A DNA stretch of 64,000 bases, from positions 1 through 64,000 of the forward strand of contig NZ_JAIQZN010000028.1 of assembly GCF_023333585.1 (NCBI RefSeq), read 5' to 3'. Positions 54,283 to 61,253 of this stretch are shown piece after piece. Both the position numbers and the translations under genes were made by a program. Origin of the DNA: Argonema antarcticum A004/B2 (GTDB lineage Bacteria; Cyanobacteriota; Cyanobacteriia; Cyanobacteriales; Aerosakkonemataceae). Under the pieces are notes generated by a model. The model searched no databases and was not told the DNA's origin. It saw only the letters and a program-made list of their open reading frames with translations. Position 1 is the first letter of the stretch. Each line of letters opens with the position of its first letter.

Positions 54283-55272
54283 CTACTCGACATCGACACG
54301 CTCACTTGCCTCAGTACTAATTTCTGTCTTAACGGCATATTTGCTAGATATGCCCAGATATAGGCCCAGCAAAATTGCGGCAAAAGCGAGCCACTTGGAC
54401 AAACTCAACGTTTCTGAGAAGATTACCCAAGCCCAAATGGCAGTAAGGACTGGAATGAGCAGATTGGATAGAGCAACAACTCCTGAAGACAACCAGTTAA
54501 GGCTATAGAGTAGAAGTCCTTGACCTATAACTTGGGCAATAAGAGCCAAAGAAATGACTGCCAGCCACCCTTGCCAAGAATTGGGGAACAATCTATCTTC
54601 GACGAGCGGGGTAATCAGTAGACCCAGCCCAGCCCCGCTAGCACAAGCCCAAAGCACAATAGTTATAGTGGAAAACTTGCTTCGGAGCTGTTCTGAAGCT
54701 ATCAGGTATCCAGCTGCTAACAGCGCAGATAATAAGGACACTGCATCACCTTGCACTTGGACAGAGGCGATTTGCACATCTTCTAGTCCGATCGCGATCG
54801 CTCCCCCTATCGCTACCACCATCCCGACAAGGAATTTGCTATCAAAGCGCTGACGAAATAACAACCACAGCCCTAAGCTGGTGAACAGGGGAATCAAATT
54901 GTGCAGTAGGGTAGAAATGGCAGCACTGGTTTGAGTGAGAGACAAAGCCCAAAACACTTGCTCGCTAAGGAAAAATATTCCTACCACCAGCAATAGTCCT
55001 ATATCCCGACGGGTGTAAGGTTCGGGTTGTTCGGATTGGTTTTCAGAAAGTCGGCAGCGTATAGCCAGTACTCCCTTCCACAGTCCGAAAACTACACCAG
55101 CGATCGCAAGACGATAAAATATAGTGGCATTGGGGCCAAGTTCCTTTTCGCTCAATTTGATCAAAATAGCAGCGAAAGATATGGCAATATTGGCTACCAA
55201 TAGAGCGGCGCTAGCCATAAAGGCTGGTGCTTTAAACAACTTTTGCGCTGGTAATTCCAGTTGATTGGTCAT
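54283..55272 (-). CDS. EamA/DMT-family transporter
   Basis: A 329-residue inner-membrane protein with ten predicted TM helices in two EamA halves (about 20-160 and 175-315). Drug/metabolite-transporter features: GPNATIFYRLAIAGVVFG in helix 2, LLHNLIPLFTSLGLWLLF at the end of half one, and ALSNLLIPVLTAIWAWVIFSE, the half-two counterpart. The substrate is unknown (metabolite or amino-acid export is common in the family). It is divergent from a small SLH protein whose start lies only a few bases away, so the promoters overlap. Confidence 0.9.
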   Translation of the reverse strand: MTNQLELPAQKLFKAPAFMASAALLVANIAISFAAILIKLSEKELGPNATIFYRLAIAGVVFGLWKGVLAIRCRLSENQSEQPEPYTRRDIGLLLVVGIFFLSEQVFWALSLTQTSAAISTLLHNLIPLFTSLGLWLLFRQRFDSKFLVGMVVAIGGAIAIGLEDVQIASVQVQGDAVSLLSALLAAGYLIASEQLRSKFSTITIVLWACASGAGLGLLITPLVEDRLFPNSWQGWLAVISLALIAQVIGQGLLLYSLNWLSSGVVALSNLLIPVLTAIWAWVIFSETLSLSKWLAFAAILLGLYLGISSKYAVKTEISTEASERVDVE

Positions 55273-55302
55273 TCCATGAATAAAATGAGTGAAAGTTTAA
55301 CC

Positions 55303-55668
55303 ATGTCCAAAAATAGATTACCAAGTATATTATTGCTATTTGCAGCAATAATAATTAGTCCTCTAGCGGCTGTAGCACTTCCTAGCGCCGAAACTGGTCA
55401 AACTACACCCTCAACCGGGCCCAATTACGGTTGCATCAGCGGATATAGCAACGGCACCTATCAAGGGAATCGCCCCATAACTCGCTACGAATTTGCCGCC
55501 GCCATGAATGCTTGCCTAAACCAAATCGATCGGCAACTGGAAAATAATCCAGCCGATCGGGCCACAAAAGAAGACTTAGTTGAGCTAACCGATCGCATAA
55601 ACCGCGATCGCCAGGAATTGCAAAACTTGAGCGATCGCCTAGATAATCTTGACTCTGACAAAAAATAA
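55303..55668 (+). CDS. Exported miniprotein with partial SLH domain and coiled coil
   Basis: About 121 residues. A signal peptide (LPSILLLFAAIIISPLAAVA) is followed by half of an S-layer homology domain (YGCISGYSNGTYQGNRPITR, then YEFAAAMNACLNQID) and a coiled coil (KEDLVELTDRINRDRQELQN). This is the arrangement at the N-terminus of cyanobacterial outer-membrane porins, but the first SLH half (the W-A-Q-L part) and the whole beta-barrel are absent. It may be a small peptidoglycan-binding periplasmic protein or a truncated porin gene. Starts at 55276 and 55285 are also possible. Confidence 0.7.
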   Translation: MSKNRLPSILLLFAAIIISPLAAVALPSAETGQTTPSTGPNYGCISGYSNGTYQGNRPITRYEFAAAMNACLNQIDRQLENNPADRATKEDLVELTDRINRDRQELQNLSDRLDNLDSDKK

Positions 55669-55670
55669 CA

Positions 55671-57044
55671 TTATCGCTTTTTCTCAAAGATGGGTAAAGT
55701 AAACCAAAACATTGTCCCAGATCCAACGCTACTATTAACATCAATCTGTCCGCCGTGTGCGTTGATAATTTGCCGACAAAGGTACAACCCCAAACCGAGT
55801 CCCGGCACATAGCGAGAACGAGAACCTCGCGCATACAATTGAAACATTCGGCGACATTGCTCTTGACTCATCCCCACCCCATTATCTCGAACGCTACAGC
55901 GAATCATTTTGCCTTCAACTACAGCATTGATGGTAATAGTAATTTCAGGTGGATTGTGTGTAACTGCATTAGTAATTAAATTGCCGAACACGCGCCACAA
56001 CTGAGTTGAATCGGCATTGACTGGCGGCAAATCCTCACTTACCAGATTGCTAAAATTAACCTGATTTTTATTCAAGATAGGTGCCAAATCTGAGTACACT
56101 GCTTGCACCATACTACTGAGATGAAGCGGTTCGCAGTGCAGCACAATTCCTTGTACTTCGCTGCTGTGAGCTTCCAGCAGCGAATTGATCAAATTGAGTT
56201 GGCGATCGCTCCCCTGAAGCATCCGTTCCAAAATAGAACGTCTAACAGTTATGCGATCGTCCGATTTATTCAACAGGTTTTGCAACACCATCGACATTCC
56301 CGTTACCGGATTTCGCAAATCGTGAGAAACAGCGTGCAAAAAAGCACGTAATTCCCGACGCGATTCAAACTCTTCTCGTTGTAAGCGTTCGTACAAATAC
56401 ACTGCCAAATCGCAGACAAAACAAAACCAAAACAAGTACAAAAAAATCGTCACATTGTAGATTGGCTTCCCCTGCATAGTCGTCAAACCCAGCGCTAAAT
56501 TGACGCCCACATAATAAACTAATACACCCAACTGCGACAGCAAATGCAGCCGCCAGCGAACGGGAATCAGCGTCGCTTGAACCAGGAAAACCATAGTCCA
56601 AGCCAGAAGATCGGGAAGCGGCGAACCCCGAAATGTCGCGAGAACTTGCGGTAATAATGTGATCGACCAAGATAATCCCAAAAAAATTGCGATCGGGTAA
56701 CGACGACCGAACTGAGTTCTGAGCAAGAAAAGGCAGGTAAGTAAGAGCAGCGTTATGGTAATATCTAAAACAATCCAAAAATCTTTTAGTTCGTGGGGAA
56801 TGTTTTGCAACTCCTTCAGAGGAAATACAGCGTTGTAAAGATCGCGGATAATAAATGTGAACAAGCAAATCAATGCTACCCATAAACCTAAGTGCAGACG
56901 TTCTAGCAAAAATCGGTGTCTCCATAACTTGTATTCTGCTGACTCCGAGGCAGGTTTCAACTGTATAAATATAGCTTGCACTTTGCTAGCTAGAGCCTCT
57001 TTCATCCTGCGAATCAGTATCCACTTCCTCTCTTCGGATGCCAT
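55671..57044 (-). CDS. Membrane sensor histidine kinase (six-TM type)
   Basis: A 457-residue kinase. Residues about 45-220 form six TM helices without a large periplasmic loop, so it likely senses a membrane signal. A HisKA domain (H-box LHAVSHDLRNPVTGM, about 240-255) and HATPase domain follow, with intact N-box (NLITNAVTHNPP), G1 (DNGVGMS) and G2 (GLGLGLYLC). No response regulator lies in the window next to it. It follows a 124-residue TPR protein by 5 bp, so both are probably co-expressed. The stop lies 2 bp from the convergent SLH gene. Confidence 0.92.
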   Translation of the reverse strand: MASEERKWILIRRMKEALASKVQAIFIQLKPASESAEYKLWRHRFLLERLHLGLWVALICLFTFIIRDLYNAVFPLKELQNIPHELKDFWIVLDITITLLLLTCLFLLRTQFGRRYPIAIFLGLSWSITLLPQVLATFRGSPLPDLLAWTMVFLVQATLIPVRWRLHLLSQLGVLVYYVGVNLALGLTTMQGKPIYNVTIFLYLFWFCFVCDLAVYLYERLQREEFESRRELRAFLHAVSHDLRNPVTGMSMVLQNLLNKSDDRITVRRSILERMLQGSDRQLNLINSLLEAHSSEVQGIVLHCEPLHLSSMVQAVYSDLAPILNKNQVNFSNLVSEDLPPVNADSTQLWRVFGNLITNAVTHNPPEITITINAVVEGKMIRCSVRDNGVGMSQEQCRRMFQLYARGSRSRYVPGLGLGLYLCRQIINAHGGQIDVNSSVGSGTMFWFTLPIFEKKR

Positions 57045-57049
57045 AAAGA

Positions 57050-57424
57050 CTATTCCCGATCGTTTTTTACCGTAAGGAGTGAATTTTTCGCTTGGGCTAC
57101 ACCCTTAAGTCGAGCAATGCAAAGATATCGCCATACAGTCTCCTCCACGTCTTGAGAATTCACGCTCAAGTCTAACTCAAACTGCTTGGCACCTGACTCA
57201 AATTTCTCGGCATAATAGAAGGACAAGCCCCGCTGCCACAGGTATGGCGCGACCTTTGGGTCGAGCTTTTCTGCTGTGTCAAAATCTTGAATAGACTCAT
57301 CAATTTTAGCGAGTTTAAAATTGACCGCGCCGCGCCGAATGTAAGCCTTTGGGTCAAAATGGTGAGAACGGATGAAGTTGTTCCACCAAGACAGTTCATC
57401 AACAAGTGAAGTTTGACTAGCCAT
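57050..57424 (-). CDS. Small TPR protein upstream of histidine kinase
   Basis: 124 residues with about two and a half TPR units (AYIRRGAVNFKLAKIDESIQ; DFDTAEKLDP; LWQRGLSFYYAEKFESGAKQ). It resembles the protein-interaction TPRs of cyanobacterial regulators. No signal peptide. With a 5-bp gap to the histidine kinase it is the likely first gene of a two-gene operon, and it may modulate the kinase (inference). Confidence 0.8.
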   Translation of the reverse strand: MASQTSLVDELSWWNNFIRSHHFDPKAYIRRGAVNFKLAKIDESIQDFDTAEKLDPKVAPYLWQRGLSFYYAEKFESGAKQFELDLSVNSQDVEETVWRYLCIARLKGVAQAKNSLLTVKNDRE

Positions 57425-58081
57425 TAGTATGAGTAAGCTTTCGTGAAAGATTATTTAGTAGAGTGGTAAGAACTTCACTATAGCGGACTCTACCCCTCTG
57501 GCTCAAGCCTCTGGATTTATCAGTGGTATGTTTACACAGAAGGCTTTTCTTACATTAAGAGAATGTATATTTTTAGTTAGTTCTGGTTGGAAAATGGTAT
57601 GCTATGAGCAAGGCTCATCTGAATCAAAGCATCTACATCTGATTAACCTGTTTAAAAAAGCTCAGCAATACGGTGTAATTCGACGCTGAACTATAAATAA
57701 GAAGTATACCTTTATGAAAGCTGCGTAAAGCCGCTCTGGACTTGGTTTTCTTTGACGACCACACTTATCTATCGGAGATTCGCATATTACCATCAGTCTT
57801 GGGATATAAATAGGAAGTTACTACGCTTGATAGAGTTTTTGACGATCCCTGGCAACTATCTTTAAGTTATCAAGGCTTACGTCAAAGTCTATAGTTATAA
57901 GCAATAGGGTGCTAAGCAAATCTACTATCAATCGCGTTAAAATTGCGTGAATCTTGAAGGTGTGGTTAATCAAACATTATAAACTTGTTATGCACTCCTC
58001 AGTTTGCAAGATCAAAATAGTCTCCATTCACATAGAGGAGTTCCTGGCTGTACCACAACAGTTTCAAGAGAAGGTTTAGAT
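57425..58081. other. Intergenic region, no gene seen
   Basis: About 650 bp between divergent genes, AT-rich in parts, without recognised repeats or domains. A longer upstream frame for the next small gene (from 58004) has no ribosome-binding site. Promoters for both flanking genes must lie here. Confidence 0.5.
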
Positions 58082-58291
58082 ATGGATAACTCTATCCCTG
58101 AAGAGACTTCTTTTGTCCCATCGGAGCTTTACGAAGTATTGGCTAGGATTGCTGCTTCCAGTCAGATTACAACAGCAGACCAAGCTGTGTTGAGAAAAGC
58201 CTTTTTAGAAGATCAACTAAATGAAGAAGAACATCGCGTAGTTGATCGTCTGCATCGCGCCCTGTTAAAAGGTCGTATTAAGGTGGTATAG
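58082..58291 (+). CDS. Small helical protein, probably conserved in cyanobacteria
   Basis: 69 residues: MDNSIPEETSFVPSELYEVL, ITTADQAVLRKAFLEDQLNEEEHRVVDRL, LHRALLKGRIKVV. The pattern 'T.AD...L..A.L...L.EEE...DRL..A...GRIKVV' resembles small conserved cyanobacterial proteins that I know only as hypotheticals. ATG 58082 is preceded by AGAAGG. It is followed directly by the third dispersed repeat copy. Confidence 0.65.
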   Translation: MDNSIPEETSFVPSELYEVLARIAASSQITTADQAVLRKAFLEDQLNEEEHRVVDRLHRALLKGRIKVV

Positions 58292-58401
58292 TATAGTAAC
58301 CGCCAAAGCGGTTACCAAGGCGGTTAGTACAACTCCAACTCGTAGTTCTCACTTTCTATCCCTTACTGCCTAACCCTTTTCTCTCTTCCCTATTCCCTAT
58401 A
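58290..58401. repeat. Dispersed repeat, copy C
   Basis: The third, more diverged copy of the TATAGTAACCGCC...TCCAACT...CTCTTCCCTATTCCCTA module seen at 17836 and 21361. It begins at the stop codon of the 69-residue protein gene. Confidence 0.6.
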
Positions 58402-58404
58402 GGT

Positions 58405-58455
58405 ATGTTGTTGCGCTTCAGCGCTATCTTAAAGAGCGATAAAGCGCAACAACAT
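58405..58455. terminator. 14-bp hairpin between convergent genes
   Basis: ATGTTGTTGCGCTT (58405-58418) and AAGCGCAACAACAT (58442-58455) are perfect inverted arms with a 23-nt loop that itself contains GCGCT/AGCG pairing. It lies between convergent genes and so is a likely bidirectional terminator or repeated palindrome. Confidence 0.55.
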
Positions 58456-58494
58456 CCAAAATATTTAACTATGGTTAAGCGACCGGCGATGATA

Positions 58495-59052
58495 TCACTT
58501 ATTACCTTCCGTCGCCTTTTTGATAGCAGCCTTTTCTAGTGCCGCCTTTTCTAAGGCTGTTGTAACCATTGCTTCATCCAAGGTTTTCCGCGCTTGTTCG
58601 GCTTCGGTCAAAGCTTCTCGAAGTTGAATATTGGTTTGGGCAAAATTTTTCAGAGATTTGAGTCCTTCTTTGATTTGTTGTATCTGTTCAACGCTTACAG
58701 TACCTTCAAACAAAAGGTCGATTTGGGTGCGGGCTTCTTGTGCCGTAGGACGTAATTCTTCTACCTTCTGACGGAGGGTTGCAAATTGCGTCAAAACTTG
58801 TACTGCCTGTGCAATGGTGTCAGTTTCTTCTGTTGTTCTCTCCTGTTGATTTGAAGAACCTTGCTTTGAAGGCGTTTTAATCAAAATTAACTCGTCTGGG
58901 CCAAATCCATCTTTTAAATCAATCTCTACTTCTCCTGAATCCATGAGTTCGAGCAATTTTTCGATCGCTGCCTCACGATTTTTCCTGGTATCGTTTCTTC
59001 CGGGAATGTCGAGTATAATCGATGGATCTTCAGCTAAGGAATATTGTGGCAT
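58495..59052 (-). CDS. Coiled-coil protein of unknown function
   Basis: 185 residues. The N-terminal part (PSIILDIPGRNDTRKNREAA then LELMDSGEVEIDLKDGFGPD) looks like a short globular module. Residues 85-185 are a long helical coiled coil rich in Glu/Gln/Ala (LTQFATLRQKVEELRPTAQE) with a terminal (ALEKAAxEKA) repeat. No signal peptide; cytoplasmic. Family not recognised. It stands alone on the minus strand. Confidence 0.65.
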   Translation of the reverse strand: MPQYSLAEDPSIILDIPGRNDTRKNREAAIEKLLELMDSGEVEIDLKDGFGPDELILIKTPSKQGSSNQQERTTEETDTIAQAVQVLTQFATLRQKVEELRPTAQEARTQIDLLFEGTVSVEQIQQIKEGLKSLKNFAQTNIQLREALTEAEQARKTLDEAMVTTALEKAALEKAAIKKATEGNK

Positions 59053-59252
59053 TCTCTATCTCCTCTGCGGTCAAGTGTATATGAATTAGCCGGTTTTGGG
59101 GTTGTTTATAATATAATTATACTAAATATTTTGGCAATAATTACTGCTATTATTAGATTTTTGCTGAAAACAAAAGAACTTTTTTAAGATTCTAAATATA
59201 GTTAAAGTCAGATATGTTATACCAAATACGCTGGCCTAAACCATTTTTTACC

Positions 59253-59433
59253 AGACAACCGCACCTCCATCACTCGTAACAGAACTGCTATCAATGGTTC
59301 CAGCCGTCGTATCAATTTGCCCTTGTTCGCTGGCGATCGAAATATCGCGACCTGGATTGATAATACTACCAGTAGTAATATCTCCCTTAGCTGCTAAAGT
59401 AATAGTGGCATCGTCGGCACCTCTGAAAGGCAA
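59253..59433 (-). pseudogene. Duplicated piece of the large exoprotein gene
   Basis: About 166 bp (59261-59426) nearly identical to 61480-61645 within the large exoprotein gene, both encoding DATITLAAKGDITTGSIINP then GRDISIASEQGQIDTTAG. About ten base differences are visible. It has no start, no signal and stops after SDGGAVVW. It is a recent partial duplication left between the CHAT gene and the coiled-coil gene. Confidence 0.85.
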
Positions 59434-59450
59434 ATTGAGTGTGAGGAAGA

Positions 59451-59873
59451 ATGGCTCTTAACTATACCGTCTTTGACGAACCGTACTACCTGCAAAGTTA
59501 CCCGGATGTCCGCGCTGGGGTAGGTGTTCCTTTAGGATTTTTTTCGGGAATAGAACACTTCGATCGCTTCGGTCGATTTGAACGCCGGGTAAACGTCTCA
59601 CCATACTATAACGAAAATGCTTACTTGCAAAAATACCCGGATGTAGCTGCTGCCGTAGCATCGGGGGTTTACTCATCTGGGCTACAACACTTTGTGGAAA
59701 TTGGCTACGATGAAGGACGCGACTCACCACTGGGAACTGAAGAAACAGGCTTATTAAACAGCGAAGACGATTGGTTCTCTAGTTCATCAAATAAGTTACC
59801 AGGGATTTCCAATGAGTACAAATGCAGCCCAATAGTAAGGGTGAGCAAAATTTATCGCAGGGGTTTCAGTTAA
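59451..59873 (+). CDS. Truncated FDEPYYLQxYPDV repeat protein
   Basis: A 140-codon frame with two copies of a motif common near RTX proteins of cyanobacteria: FDEPYYLQSYPDVRAGVGVP then FGRFERR, and YNENAYLQKYPDVAAAVASG then IGYDEGRD. From about residue 115 the frame runs antisense through the 3' end of the CHAT gene (59796-59873), so its native C-terminus (probably Ca-binding repeats) is lost. GAGGAAGA before ATG 59451 is a good ribosome-binding site, so a short product is possible. Confidence 0.6.
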   Translation: MALNYTVFDEPYYLQSYPDVRAGVGVPLGFFSGIEHFDRFGRFERRVNVSPYYNENAYLQKYPDVAAAVASGVYSSGLQHFVEIGYDEGRDSPLGTEETGLLNSEDDWFSSSSNKLPGISNEYKCSPIVRVSKIYRRGFS

Positions 59874-61253
59874 TTTGGGAGGCAATACCGCTACCGTATT
59901 TTCAAATATACGCAATTTTCCCTCTTCTACTCTCACCTGACCTTTCAGTAGGGCAATTTGAGCTTGCCTGAGAGCTTCAGCCCGAATTGGAGCTTGCTGC
60001 AAGTACTGGTAAAATACTACCATCAGTCCGAGGGTGCCTTTATCGTTGGCATTCCACAAACTTGCTAGGGCCGATCGCACTCCAGCTTGCACTCCCAATC
60101 CGGCAAATCCTAATTCTGCTTGTTCATCTCCTAATGCTGTGCGACAAGCAGAAAGCACTAATAACTCGACAGAGGGGTCATTCCATTTTAACTGGTGCAT
60201 CTGAGGCAGTCGCAAGCGAGTATACCAAAGCTCAATGTAAGAATTATCGGGCGATCCAGTTTTAAATTCTGCATGAGTTGCTAGGTGAACAATTTCAAAA
60301 TTTTGCCGATTGCGTTGTGCTTTGAGATTGTTCAGCGTAAAGTTTTCGTTTAAGAAAACACTACTTGCTCCTAACTTAGAGGTAATGCTTGCTAACTCAA
60401 TGGGAACCAAAGGTAATGGTGTTAGGTCGCGAAATTCGGAGGCTCCCATGCCCAAAATTCTAGCTCTCTTAAGATTGACGTAGCGAGGTTGGCTTAAGCT
60501 GAAACTGGGAATCAAAGCCAGACTATATTGTTCGATGAGGAATTTTTGACCGTCGTGAAGTGCTGCAAATGGTAGCGATCGCAAACCTGCATCTGGAACG
60601 AACACCAGATTTTCAATTCCTTGCGATCGCAATGTTGGTTGAATGGGAGCAATGAGAAGATTGTAGAGTTGTTGGGCTGACGGTAAATAACTGGTTTTAC
60701 GAGTTTTGTAAGGATTGGTGACTTCTGCACGCAATTCAGTTGCTAATGCTAGCACTTGTTGGCGTTTGGCTGCGGGAATTTGCAGGTGAATAGGTTGGCT
60801 GCTTCCCGTCACTACTATAATTTCTAGCCGATCGTCAGGAGAGCGATCGCACAAAGGCTGTTGGCTTCTTCTATTTCCCTCTGTCACTGACCCAGATTCT
60901 TGTATGGGACAGACTAAAACAGCATTCGCGCCCAGCTTTTCAGGCCCAAACACCATGTAAACCAATGCCGACTTAACCCCTGTTTCTTGTTCCGTTTCCC
61001 GCAACCTCTGCTGAATTTGCGGGAGAGTGACGATGGGGGTAGTACCGGGCCGATCTAAGTAAGTTTCAAATTCCCGCGTCAGCACCTCTTCAATTGCAGC
61101 GATAGAAGCATCAATTTCTACAGGAACACTATCCCCGGTTTGAGATTGAACTGGGGGATTTTTTTGGGCAATTAATTCCCTATTGTCAACATTCTCTTGC
61201 TGTGAACTAGGTTGTGGTTGCAGTTGCAGTTCTGGCTGCGGTTCAGGGTAACA
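59796..61253 (-). CDS. CHAT domain, C-terminal half of a frameshifted exoprotein-CHAT fusion
   Basis: Open frame from 61253 to 59796. A Pro/Gln linker (PEPQPELQLQPQPSSQQ) is followed by VEIDASIAAIEEVLTREFET, then a full CHAT domain with intact His (VHLATHAEF) and Cys (LSACRTALG), ending YWAAFVLIGNPW. No TPRs precede it. Its coding sense begins exactly where the upstream exoprotein frame degenerates, a shift of one reading frame around 61225-61250. It was probably the C-terminus of one secreted polypeptide. A GTG at 61085 could start a separate CHAT protein of 429 residues if the frameshift is real. Confidence 0.85.
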   Translation of the reverse strand, partial: CYPEPQPELQLQPQPSSQQENVDNRELIAQKNPPVQSQTGDSVPVEIDASIAAIEEVLTREFETYLDRPGTTPIVTLPQIQQRLRETEQETGVKSALVYMVFGPEKLGANAVLVCPIQESGSVTEGNRRSQQPLCDRSPDDRLEIIVVTGSSQPIHLQIPAAKRQQVLALATELRAEVTNPYKTRKTSYLPSAQQLYNLLIAPIQPTLRSQGIENLVFVPDAGLRSLPFAALHDGQKFLIEQYSLALIPSFSLSQPRYVNLKRARILGMGASEFRDLTPLPLVPIELASITSKLGASSVFLNENFTLNNLKAQRNRQNFEIVHLATHAEFKTGSPDNSYIELWYTRLRLPQMHQLKWNDPSVELLVLSACRTALGDEQAELGFAGLGVQAGVRSALASLWNANDKGTLGLMVVFYQYLQQAPIRAEALRQAQIALLKGQVRVEEGKLRIFENTVAVLPPKLTETPAINFAHPYYWAAFVLIGNPW

